From Chthoniobacterales bacterium (GTDB lineage: Bacteria > Verrucomicrobiota > Verrucomicrobiia > Chthoniobacterales > UBA10450), in NCBI GenBank assembly GCA_035274845.1, contig DATENU010000006.1:50240-114239 (forward strand): a stretch of 64,000 nucleotides of DNA. Reading direction: 5' to 3'. Position 1 is the first letter of the stretch, and the number at the start of each line of letters is the position of its first letter. This document shows positions 17,117 through 24,685 of the stretch, one piece after another. Position numbers and translations under genes: made by a program. The notes under the pieces are model-generated. The model was not told where the DNA came from, ran no database searches, and worked only from the letters and a program-made list of their open reading frames with translations.

Positions 17117-18328
17117 ATGTTTAAACGACCTATTCCTTTGATCGTCGCAGCCACGGTTTTGATCGTGAGCGCGCTGCTCCTGCGCCGCTGCGCGAGCGGC
17201 TCGAGCGCGACTTACCAGACAGCGCCGGTGACTCGCGGTCCGATCACGCAGGCCGTGACCGCCACCGGCACCCTTAATCCCGTCCAGAACGTCCAGGTCG
17301 GCAGCCAGGTTTCCGGCAATATCCAGAAACTATTCGCCGACTTTAATTCGGTCGTGAAAGCGGGCCAGGTCATTGCCCAGATCGATCCGATCGTTTTCCA
17401 GGCCAGCGTCAACCAGGCGGAGGGCGATCTTGCTAATGCGCGTGCCGCCCTCGAGCTGGCCCGCCTCAATGAGACGCGCACTCAGGCGTTGGTCGCCAAA
17501 CAAAACTCGGCCCAGTCCGATCTCGACCAGGCGACGGCCGCGCTGCATCAGGCAGAAGCCAACGTGAAGATCAAGGAAGGCGCGCTCGAAAAAGCAAAGG
17601 CCGATCTCGATCATTGCACGATCACTTCCCCGATCGATGGCATCGTGATTTCCCGCAACGTGGATGTTGGGCAAACCGTCGCGGCCAGTCTCCAGGCGCC
17701 GGTGATCTTCCAAATCGCGAACGACCTCTCGAAAATGCAGATCGACGCGAATGTCGCCGAGGCCGACGTGGGAGCGGTGGCGGTGGACCAGGACGTCGAG
17801 TTCACGGTGGACGCGTTTCCGACTCGCACCTTCCCGGGCAAAGTGGTGCAGGTTCGCAACGCGCCGATTACTGTCCAAAACGTGGTTACTTACGACACCG
17901 TGATCGGCGTCAGCAATCCGGAGCAAAAATTAAAGCCGGGAATGACGGCGAACGTTTCCATCGTTGCGGCGCACCGCGATGAGACCTTGAAAATTCCGAA
18001 CAGCGCCCTGCGTTTCCGGCCGCCGGATGTGGCGTCGTCGCCAGCGCCACGGCGCGATCCATCGGCGGGGCCGCGCCAGCCGGGCGGCGGCAACAAATCG
18101 GGGGGAAATCGTGCTGAGCGGCGGACGGAGCGGACGGTGTATGTGCTTGCTTCCGGCGCTTCGAAACCGACGGCGGTGACGATTAAGACCGGGATCAGCG
18201 ACGGCATCACGACGGAAGTCGTGGAAGGCTTGAAGGAAGGCGATCGGGTCGTCACCACGATGACCGAGAGTTCTTCATCGGATGCGCCCGCGACAAATCC
18301 ATTCAGCGGTCCGCGGCGGCGGCCATGA
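17117..18328 (+). CDS. macA: Periplasmic adaptor protein of a MacAB-type exporter (HlyD/MacA family)
   Basis: Membrane-fusion protein linking an inner-membrane ABC exporter to an outer-membrane channel. It has an N-terminal anchor (LIVAATVLIVSALLL), barrel and lipoyl halves (TGTLNPVQNVQVGSQVSG and CTITSPIDGIVISRNVDVG), and a long coiled-coil hairpin between them (about residues 90-165). A beta-barrel domain ends LKPGMTANVSIV. A Pro/Arg/Gly-rich insert (about 300-335) is unusual. Its stop overlaps the ATPase gene by four bases. No TolC-like channel gene is nearby. Confidence 0.88.
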   Translation: MFKRPIPLIVAATVLIVSALLLRRCASGSSATYQTAPVTRGPITQAVTATGTLNPVQNVQVGSQVSGNIQKLFADFNSVVKAGQVIAQIDPIVFQASVNQAEGDLANARAALELARLNETRTQALVAKQNSAQSDLDQATAALHQAEANVKIKEGALEKAKADLDHCTITSPIDGIVISRNVDVGQTVAASLQAPVIFQIANDLSKMQIDANVAEADVGAVAVDQDVEFTVDAFPTRTFPGKVVQVRNAPITVQNVVTYDTVIGVSNPEQKLKPGMTANVSIVAAHRDETLKIPNSALRFRPPDVASSPAPRRDPSAGPRQPGGGNKSGGNRAERRTERTVYVLASGASKPTAVTIKTGISDGITTEVVEGLKEGDRVVTTMTESSSSDAPATNPFSGPRRRP

Positions 18329-19098
18329 ACAGTTCTTCGAACGGCGTAGCGGTTCGCCTCGACGAGGTTCGAAAGACCTATCAAACGGGGGAGGTCGAAG
18401 TGCAGGCCGTGCGTGGCGTGTCGATCGAAATTTCACATGGCGAATTCGTCGCCCTCATGGGTTCGAGCGGTTCGGGCAAATCGACGTTGATGAACATCCT
18501 CGGCTGTCTGGATCGGCCGACGGCCGGCCGCTATTTCCTCGACGGCGAAGATGTCTCGTCGTTGAGCCGCGACGACCTGGCGGACGTGCGGAATCGCAAA
18601 CTCGGATTCGTTTTTCAGAACTTCAACCTGCTCGCGCGCACTTCCGCGCTGGAGAACGTCGAGCTGCCGCTGCTCTACTCCGAGGTAGCCTTGACGAGCG
18701 CCCAGCTGCGCGAAAAAGCGGAGCAGGTGCTGGCGGCGGTCGGTCTGCAGGGACGTGGGGACCACACGCCGAGCCAGCTTTCCGGCGGGCAACAGCAGCG
18801 GGTCGCGATCGCGCGGGCATTGATCAACGATCCCGAAGTGCTTCTGGCCGATGAGCCCACTGGCAATCTCGACAGCCGAACGAGCGTGGAGGTTATGGAG
18901 ATCTTTCAGTCCCTGAATGAGAAGGGAATCACGATCGTCATGGTGACCCACGAGCCAGACATTGCCGCCTACGCGCGCCGCAACATCGTAATGAAAGACG
19001 GGTTGGTGCGGAGCGATCAGCTGGTCGCGAATCGCCTGCAGGCCGCAAGCGAACTGGAACGAATCTCCGCGACAGATGCCTTGGAGGCCGCGGTATGA
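18325..19098 (+). CDS. MacB-type ABC transporter ATP-binding protein
   Basis: A 257-residue ATPase of the LolD/MacB type: Walker [17 protein letters not shown]-loop [18 protein letters not shown], signature [15 protein letters not shown], Walker [13 protein letters not shown], and H-loop VMVTHEP. It powers extrusion together with the downstream FtsX-like permease and the upstream adaptor. In E. coli MacB the ATPase and permease are one polypeptide; here they are split into two overlapping genes. A C-terminal extension of about 25 residues follows the nucleotide-binding domain. Confidence 0.93.
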   Translation: MNSSSNGVAVRLDEVRKTYQTGEVEVQAVRGVSIEISHGEFVALMGSSGSGKSTLMNILGCLDRPTAGRYFLDGEDVSSLSRDDLADVRNRKLGFVFQNFNLLARTSALENVELPLLYSEVALTSAQLREKAEQVLAAVGLQGRGDHTPSQLSGGQQQRVAIARALINDPEVLLADEPTGNLDSRTSVEVMEIFQSLNEKGITIVMVTHEPDIAAYARRNIVMKDGLVRSDQLVANRLQAASELERISATDALEAAV

Positions 19099-20342
19099 CC
19101 GGCAAAAGTTTTGCGCGCCGGATCCGGCTCGCTTCGACTTTCAAAATCGCGGCGCGAGCGTTGCGTCGAAATAAGTTACGCTCGGCCCTGACCGCTCTCG
19201 GAATCATCATCGGAGTCGGCGCGGTCATCGCCATGGTGAGCATCGGGACCGGTGCGAAAGCGCAAGTCGAGGCGCAGATCGCGAGCCTGGGCGAAAACGT
19301 GATCCTGATCTTTTCTGGCAGCACGACTGCGAGTGGAATTCGCACCGGCTGGGGCGGCGCCGGCACCTTGAAGATCGAGGATGCCGAAGCGATCCGCCGC
19401 GAAATCCCGTCGGTCACCCTGGTCAGCGAAGAAGTTGTTTCCACTTCGCAGGTCGCGGCCGGAAACCAGAATTGGTTTACCCGCATCTATGGTGAGTCCG
19501 CCGATTACTTCGATCTCCGGCAATGGCCGCTGGCGGACGGCGCGCCGTTCACTTCCCAGGATGTGCGGAGCGCGAACAAGGTTTGCGTTATCGGCCGCAC
19601 GACCGCCACGCAAGTATTCGGCAGCGAAGACGTCGTCGGGCAGGTGTTGCGGGTGAAGAATGTTCCGTTTCAGATCACCGGCGTCCTCACCCCCAAAGGG
19701 CTTAGTTCACAGGGGACCGATCAGGACGACATCGTAATCATGCCGTTTACGAGCGCCATGAAGCGGGTGATGGGAGGCGGGACGACCCTGCGGAACATCA
19801 ACGCGCAGGTGGCGAGCACGGCCGATCTCGGTCCGGCGCAGCAGCAAATCATCGCTCTCCTCCGCCAGCGCCATAACATCCGCGAAGGGCGCGACGACGA
19901 TTTTACCGTCCGCAACCAGGAGGAAATCGCCGCCGCCCAAACCGCTACCACTGAGACGATGACCGCATTGCTCGCGGGCGTGGCGGTGATTTCGCTGGTG
20001 GTCGGCGGGATCGGCATCATGAACATCATGCTGGTGAGCGTGACGGAGCGGACGCGCGAGATCGGCACGCGCATGGCCGTCGGCGCGCACGGGCGCGACA
20101 TCCTCACCCAGTTCCTAATCGAAGCGATCACGCTGAGCGTCATCGGCGGGATCATCGGTATTATCCTCGGAATTGTATCGGCGAAAATCCTGGCCGCGGT
20201 GAAGAATTGGCCATCGCTGATCTCGCCCGGATCCATCGTGATCGCGTTTGTAGTCAGCGCGGCGGTCGGCGTGTTTTTCGGATTTTACCCGGCGCGCAAA
20301 GCCGCCCGGCTCGATCCGATCGACGCCCTCCGCTACGAATAA
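19095..20342 (+). CDS. MacB/FtsX-like ABC transporter permease
   Basis: A 415-residue permease with one N-terminal transmembrane segment (ALTALGIIIGVGAVIAMVSIG), a large periplasmic MacB_PCD domain (GTGAKAQVEAQIASLG onward), and three C-terminal segments including GGIGIMNIMLVSVTERTREIGTRMAVGA, split here in description as the GGIGIMNIML and RTREIGTRMAVGA motifs of the FtsX domain. It ends KAARLDPIDALRYE, the standard family terminus. The start overlaps the ATPase stop by four bases. The trio probably exports a lipophilic small molecule or peptide; the substrate is not evident. Confidence 0.93.
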   Translation: MTGKSFARRIRLASTFKIAARALRRNKLRSALTALGIIIGVGAVIAMVSIGTGAKAQVEAQIASLGENVILIFSGSTTASGIRTGWGGAGTLKIEDAEAIRREIPSVTLVSEEVVSTSQVAAGNQNWFTRIYGESADYFDLRQWPLADGAPFTSQDVRSANKVCVIGRTTATQVFGSEDVVGQVLRVKNVPFQITGVLTPKGLSSQGTDQDDIVIMPFTSAMKRVMGGGTTLRNINAQVASTADLGPAQQQIIALLRQRHNIREGRDDDFTVRNQEEIAAAQTATTETMTALLAGVAVISLVVGGIGIMNIMLVSVTERTREIGTRMAVGAHGRDILTQFLIEAITLSVIGGIIGIILGIVSAKILAAVKNWPSLISPGSIVIAFVVSAAVGVFFGFYPARKAARLDPIDALRYE

Positions 20343-20349
20343 AATTCGC

Positions 20350-20436
20350 TGGTAGGGACGGCGCGCTGCGCCGTCCGCCCGTCGGGAGTTGCCGCGTTGT
20401 TGATTCAACGGACGGCGCAGCGCGCCGTCCCTACCA
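20350..20436. repeat. Perfect 28-bp inverted repeat between convergent genes
   Basis: The arms 20350-20377 and 20409-20436 are exactly complementary over 28 bases and separated by 31 bases. Each arm carries GGTAGGGACGGCGCGC. It lies between the ends of the permease and metacaspase genes, so it could terminate transcription from both sides, although no T-run follows. It looks like a dispersed palindromic element. Confidence 0.88.
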
Positions 20437-20455
20437 ATCATATTGAGAGCATTGC

Positions 20456-21571
20456 CTACTTCGGATTGCGAATCCGGCGGGAGGGGACCCATTCGTCCCA
20501 TTTCGCTTCGTACTCAGTGTAGTGGATGAGGTGCACGCCATCCTTGGCCTGCAAGACCGTCGCCGGATACCAGCGCTTTTTCCAAAGCACTTCCACCTTC
20601 GCGCCGGTCGCATAGCGGACCGGTTTGATCGGTTGTAGATCTTCCGGCGCGACCCACGTGTCTTCGTCGTCTTCGTAGCCGATGAAATGAATCTTTAGCT
20701 TCTCATCCCGGACGTCGATAACCCGGCAGGCGTACCAATCTTCGTCGGCGTCCCGCGCTTTCGCCCGTTCGCCGACCCTCGGGTTGGCGAGAGGTTTCGC
20801 CGTGGCCAGGACAATTTCCGGCGAAAACTCTTTCGTATGCGCGAAGGTGGAACGCTGTTCTTCGGCTGCGTTCATGTCCGCCTCCACGTGGGCGGCGAAT
20901 TCCGCCAGCGTAACCGTGCCGTCATGATTGAGATCGACATAGGAAATGCCGCGCCACGCGTCCAGCAGCGCTTCCGTGAAAGTCCAATGCTCGGTTGAGG
21001 ATTCGCTGGCCGCCGAAGAAGTCACGCAGGCGTAAGCCGGACCGCTCGCTTGCTTCGTGATGGCCAGGCCGGCCTGGCCCGAATAACAACAATCGATAAA
21101 CCAGAGAACGTGTTTGCATTTGCTGCTCTGGATTTTCCCCGGGATCGAATTAATCGACCATCCTTCGACTTCATCATCGCCTGCGTCGTAGGAAGCCAGA
21201 AAAACATCGTTGCCGTCATCCGATTTGGAGCCGTGGCCCGCGTAATAGACGATGAGAAGATCGTCCGGGCTTAATTTCTTCAGTTGCGCCGTGAACGCGT
21301 CGTCGATCCGTATTTGCCTGGCTTGTTTGTCCTGTAGATAAACAATCTGGGATTCGGGGACGCCGCTCTGTTTGAAGAAATTTACCAGCGCTTCATCCCG
21401 GCGGTTTTTCACCGGGAACGAGCCAAACATCTCGGAATGTTTCCAGCTCAGGACGCCGACGACGAACACCCAGGTCTTTTGCGGCTGCCAACCCAGCTCT
21501 TTGGCGCGACTAATCGGCGAAGAGCAAAAAAATGCGAGCAGCAGCAACGGAAACAGCGTTCGGCTTTTCAT
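20456..21571 (-). CDS. Secreted metacaspase with EF-hand and two Tudor-like domains
   Basis: A 371-residue protein with a signal peptide (LLLLAFFCSSPISRA) and a caspase-like (C14) domain. The catalytic pair are His113 in VYYAGHGSKSD and a Cys in FIDCCYSGQ (161/162). Next is an EF-hand loop, DLNHDGTVTLAEF (about 213-225), with the Asp/Asn/Asp/Glu pattern for calcium. Two small barrels follow (about 265-315 and 322-369), each with a WYACRVID or WYPATVLQ strand and a DTWV or DEWV end, typical of Tudor/agenet/chromo-barrel folds. Calcium-dependent activation is known for metacaspases; here it is only inferred. It stands alone, convergent with the exporter genes. Confidence 0.87.
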   Translation of the reverse strand: MKSRTLFPLLLLAFFCSSPISRAKELGWQPQKTWVFVVGVLSWKHSEMFGSFPVKNRRDEALVNFFKQSGVPESQIVYLQDKQARQIRIDDAFTAQLKKLSPDDLLIVYYAGHGSKSDDGNDVFLASYDAGDDEVEGWSINSIPGKIQSSKCKHVLWFIDCCYSGQAGLAITKQASGPAYACVTSSAASESSTEHWTFTEALLDAWRGISYVDLNHDGTVTLAEFAAHVEADMNAAEEQRSTFAHTKEFSPEIVLATAKPLANPRVGERAKARDADEDWYACRVIDVRDEKLKIHFIGYEDDEDTWVAPEDLQPIKPVRYATGAKVEVLWKKRWYPATVLQAKDGVHLIHYTEYEAKWDEWVPSRRIRNPK

Positions 21572-21648
21572 TTTCGCGGCATCCTAGCCAAGGGAGGCGC
21601 GGGATTCCAGCAGACTTGACCGTTCGAAGCGGTCGGGGACGTTCAAGG

Positions 21649-22005
21649 ATGAATCGCTTTCAGCAGCTCGTCGCCGCCGCGAAGAAGAACATTACCGAGG
21701 TCTCACCGGCGGAAGCGCAAGCCCAGAGCGAGCGCGGTGACGCTCTTCTGATCGACGTCCGTGAAGGAGAGGATTGGCGCGAAGATCACGCGAAAAACGC
21801 GAAACATCTCGAGCGCGACATTATCGAACTGGAAATCGAAGAGCAGATCCCCGATCTGAAAACACCGATCATCTGCTACTGCGGCGGCGGGAGCCGGTCC
21901 GCCCTCGTCGCGGAGAGTCTGCAAAAAATGGGATACGAGAATGTGCGATCGATGGCCGGCGGTTTTCGCGCGTGGCAAGAGAGCGGTTTGCCGAGTTCGG
22001 ATTAG
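21649..22005 (+). CDS. Rhodanese-like sulfurtransferase domain protein
   Basis: A single-domain rhodanese of 118 residues. It has the typical LLIDVREGEDWREDHAKNA turn and the active-site loop CYCGGGSRS with the persulfide-forming cysteine, and ends GGFRAWQESGLP. Such proteins carry sulfane sulfur in the cytoplasm. The ATG at 21649 follows a CAAGG site; an upstream frame from 21532 runs antisense to the metacaspase and is not credible. The TAG stop abuts the first base of a heptamer array. Confidence 0.9.
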   Translation: MNRFQQLVAAAKKNITEVSPAEAQAQSERGDALLIDVREGEDWREDHAKNAKHLERDIIELEIEEQIPDLKTPIICYCGGGSRSALVAESLQKMGYENVRSMAGGFRAWQESGLPSSD

Positions 22006-22068
22006 TGAATGGTGACTGGTGATCAGTGAATGGAATAGCCCATTCACCAGTCACTGATCACCATTCAC
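22005..22068. repeat. Inverted GTGANNN heptamer array, copy B
   Basis: The left arm is GTGAATG, GTGACTG, GTGATCA, GTGAATG. The right arm on the minus strand is GTGAATG, GTGATCA, GTGACTG, GTGAATG, the same units with the middle two exchanged. The array begins on the last base of the rhodanese stop codon and ends seven bases before the convergent permease stop. Confidence 0.88.
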
Positions 22069-22074
22069 ATTCCC

Positions 22075-22875
22075 TTAGCCGCCGACCGCCTGATAATGCC
22101 CAAGCCCGCGTTTCCACATGTAGCGAGCGACGCTCCAGGTGACAAAGAGCCATCCAGCCTGGATCGCCAGGGCCTGGCCCATCTCGGCGCCGCGGAGGCG
22201 TTCCATGAAAATGGCGATCGGACAGAAAAGTTCGTAGTAAAAGGGGAGCCATTTTAGCGCGGCCTGGATCGCGGCTGGCATGATGTCCACCGGAAACATC
22301 TGGCCGCCGAGGAAGTATTCGAACGAGTAAACGATGAAGACGATCGTGGAAATCTCCAGAATCCAGAAGGCGAAGAGCGCGATGGTGTAGGTGATGAAGA
22401 ACTGAATCAGCGCGGACATGATCAGCGAAAGAAGCGCGCAAAAGTAAGTCAGGGCGTTGGAAGGAAGCACCAGGTAATCGCGGAAATAGAAGAGGATCAG
22501 GGCGACTGGCGGAATGGTGACGGCCGTGAAAACAAGGCGGCCGCTCAGGAAAATGCTGAAACGGTAAGCGAGGTAACTGAGGGGCTTGGTCAGGAAAGAA
22601 TTGATCTGGCCTTCCCGGATGTCGGCCGAGATTTGCCATTCGTCTTCGGTCGGCGTGACCAGGTTCGAGACAACGATGGTCAGCAGGTAATAATAGATCA
22701 TCGAGCCGTAGGTGTAGCCGTGCATACCGCCGCCCGGTTCGCGGAAAACGGCCCGCCAAAGAAACACGGTGCCCGCCAGCGGGATCAGGCCGAAGACCGC
22801 GCGCAGAAAATAGTTCCAGCGGTAAACGAACGTGTTCTGAAGACCGAGATTAAAAACGGTGAGGTATTTCTTCAC
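22075..22875 (-). CDS. ABC-2 type permease, probable partner of the 16.2 kb permease
   Basis: A membrane protein of 266 residues with six hydrophobic segments. It carries the ABC-2 pattern at REGQINSFLTKPLSYLAYRF, equivalent to the TGKLDSLLALP region of the other permease. The GTG at 22875 lies two bases after the YjdF-like stop and gives KKYLTVFNLGLQNTF, matching the start of the related permease (RRYLTIWGIMLRNSL). A longer frame from 23049 only covers the neighbour in another register. Together they look like the two subunits of one exporter whose ATPase is elsewhere. Confidence 0.84.
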   Translation of the reverse strand: MKKYLTVFNLGLQNTFVYRWNYFLRAVFGLIPLAGTVFLWRAVFREPGGGMHGYTYGSMIYYYLLTIVVSNLVTPTEDEWQISADIREGQINSFLTKPLSYLAYRFSIFLSGRLVFTAVTIPPVALILFYFRDYLVLPSNALTYFCALLSLIMSALIQFFITYTIALFAFWILEISTIVFIVYSFEYFLGGQMFPVDIMPAAIQAALKWLPFYYELFCPIAIFMERLRGAEMGQALAIQAGWLFVTWSVARYMWKRGLGHYQAVGG

Positions 22876-22877
22876 GA

Positions 22878-23498
22878 TCAGGTGTCCGTCACTTTTCTTA
22901 GGGCACGATTGTGAAAGTAGGAAAGGAAAACGAGCGCGCAAACAGCGCCGATCAGCGCCCAAAACATATCCGACTGGGTGTCCCAGACATCGCCCTGGCT
23001 GCCGAGGAATTGGTTTGCGGCACTGCCAGCGACTAGCGCCGCCCACCATTCCAGGAGCTCATAAAACGCGCTGATTCCCATGCAGATCGAGATCACGAGG
23101 TAGGGGATCCATTTTTTCCGTCGAACCACGTCGAGCCGAATAATTACCTCGCGAGCGGCGATCGCCGGAACCAAGCCCTGCATCAGATGGCCGAGGCGAT
23201 CATAATGGTTGCGCTGCCAGCCGAAGATCGGACGGAGCCAATCGAATAGCGGCACCTGGGCGTAGGTGTAATGGCCGCCCACGCAAAGCACGCAGATGTG
23301 GAGAGCGATGAGGACGTAGCAAAACGTGGTGAGCCGAAACCGCCGATAGGTCGCGGCCAGGAGGACAATGGCGACGAGTCCGGGCGACGTTTCCAACCAC
23401 CAGGTAAGGCGATCATAAGGCCGCCAGGCCGACCAGCCGATCACGGCCGCGACCAACAGGAGAAGCGCGAGATGAAGGCGCCGAGGCTCTTTAGTCAT
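22878..23498 (-). CDS. YjdF-like integral membrane protein (DUF2238)
   Basis: A 206-residue protein with about six transmembrane segments and the conserved features of the YjdF/DUF2238 family. These are GGHYTYAQVPLFDWL, HYDRLGHLMQGLVPA with a charged His/Asp/His cluster, and FYELLEWWAA followed by GDVWDTQSDMFWALIGA. The function of the family is unknown. It overlaps pdxA by eight bases and the following permease starts two bases after it, so the three genes are one transcription unit. Confidence 0.85.
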   Translation of the reverse strand: MTKEPRRLHLALLLLVAAVIGWSAWRPYDRLTWWLETSPGLVAIVLLAATYRRFRLTTFCYVLIALHICVLCVGGHYTYAQVPLFDWLRPIFGWQRNHYDRLGHLMQGLVPAIAAREVIIRLDVVRRKKWIPYLVISICMGISAFYELLEWWAALVAGSAANQFLGSQGDVWDTQSDMFWALIGAVCALVFLSYFHNRALRKVTDT

Positions 23499-24462
23499 GA
23501 GGACGGTTACTTTTGCGAGCCAACTCCACCGCCAGATTAATCGCGACGATCATGCTATCGGGGCGGGCTAGGTTTTTGCCGGCGATCTCAAAAGCCGTCC
23601 CGTGATCGGGGCTCGTGCGCGGGAAGGGGAGGCCGAGGGTCACATTCACCCCTTCGTGGAAAGCGTGCAGCTTCAAGGGGATGAGGCCCTGGTCGTGATA
23701 CATGCAGAGGACGCCGTCCCAGTCGCCGTTAGCGGCGTGGTGGAAAACGGTGTCCGGGGAAAAGGGGCCGCGGATGATTGCAGATTTCCCTTCGGCTTGC
23801 TCAGGGCCTTGAGCCAGTCGAGACGGCAGATTCCAGGGCGTAAAAGCCCCGTGGGGGCCACGCCCCTTCACGGGGATTGCAGATTGGAGTTCCTCGATGG
23901 CGGGCGCGATTATTTCGGCTTCTTCGCTGCCTAGCGCGCCGGATTCACCTGCGTGGGGATTGAGGCCGGCAACCGCGATGCGCGGACTGGCGATTCCCCG
24001 GCGACGGAGAAAATCCAGGAGGAGCAGACCGACCCGAACGATTTCCTCGGTTTTCAAGGAGCCCGGGACCTCACGCAACGGAAGGTGAACGGTTACGAGC
24101 GCCACGGTGAGTTTCCTGCCGGTGAGGAGCATCGCGAAATTGCTGACGCTACATCGGTCGGCGAAAAACTCGGTCTGGCCGGGGAAACGGAAACCGATGT
24201 CGTACATTCGTGCCTTGTTAATTGGACCCGTGACAATGGCGTGGATTTCACCGCGGAGAGCGAGCTGAACGCCTTCCTCGAGGGCCTGCAAGGCGGACCG
24301 GGCCGTTTCCTGGGTTGGTTCGCCTAACGAGCAGTCAAGCGCCGGGCCGATGATGGAGTATTCCGCATCGGCAGGCAACCGGCCGGAGGCGAGCGCGGCC
24401 CGGACGATCTCCGGTCCAATGCTGGCGGGATCGCCCAGCGTGATGCCGATGCGACAACTCAT
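23491..24462 (-). CDS. pdxA: 4-hydroxythreonine-4-phosphate dehydrogenase PdxA with in-frame insertion
   Basis: An NAD-dependent enzyme of the DXP-dependent pyridoxal phosphate pathway. The 323-residue product has GITLGDPASIGPEIV, the metal/substrate histidines in VTVHLPLREV and MYHDQGLIPLK, NPHAGESGALGSEE, and the terminal LPFPRTSPDHGTAFEIAG. Between EELQSAIP and IRGPFSPDTVF, where homologues run almost directly on, 33 extra residues rich in Gly, Pro and Arg are encoded by an inserted 99-base element. The reading frame is kept, so the enzyme may still fold with a surface loop there. Confidence 0.92.
   Translation of the reverse strand: MSCRIGITLGDPASIGPEIVRAALASGRLPADAEYSIIGPALDCSLGEPTQETARSALQALEEGVQLALRGEIHAIVTGPINKARMYDIGFRFPGQTEFFADRCSVSNFAMLLTGRKLTVALVTVHLPLREVPGSLKTEEIVRVGLLLLDFLRRRGIASPRIAVAGLNPHAGESGALGSEEAEIIAPAIEELQSAIPVKGRGPHGAFTPWNLPSRLAQGPEQAEGKSAIIRGPFSPDTVFHHAANGDWDGVLCMYHDQGLIPLKLHAFHEGVNVTLGLPFPRTSPDHGTAFEIAGKNLARPDSMIVAINLAVELARKSNRPHD
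23776..23885. repeat. In-frame 99-bp insertion in pdxA flanked by 11-bp direct repeats
   Basis: GATTGCAGATT occurs at 23776-23786 and again at 23875-23885, exactly 99 bases apart. The DNA between contains palindromic pieces (CCCCGTGGGGGCCACGCCCC and a CTCAGGGCCTTGAGCC stretch) of the kind seen in dispersed bacterial palindromes. This resembles a target duplication from insertion of a small palindromic element that left the frame intact. Confidence 0.78.
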
Positions 24463-24508
24463 CGCGCATTGTCACAAACGGGATCGCCCCCCGCAAGATG
24501 GATTGCGG

Positions 24509-24626
24509 TTCTTCTGTAGCCGTCGCCCTGTGGGCGACGTTGAGCTGACGGTGTCAGCGGATCAAACGCCTCCGCCGGAGACAGTCCAAAGGGAACGCTT
24601 CGCACAGCGAAGCGGCTACAGAAGAA
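24509..24626. repeat. 118-bp compound palindrome with 14-bp terminal inverted repeats
   Basis: TTCTTCTGTAGCCG at 24509-24522 is exactly complementary to CGGCTACAGAAGAA at 24613-24626. Inside are two smaller hairpins (GTCGCCCTGTGGGCGAC and CGCTTCGCACAGCGAAGCG). It has the form of a MITE-like or REP-type element. It lies between the start of pdxA and the end of the parvulin gene, both on the minus strand. Confidence 0.82.
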
Positions 24627-24685
24627 AAGAGAGTGGCGGTTTGGAAAGCGCCGATCCTTGGACGCGGCAAAGCCGCCTGTAGATC

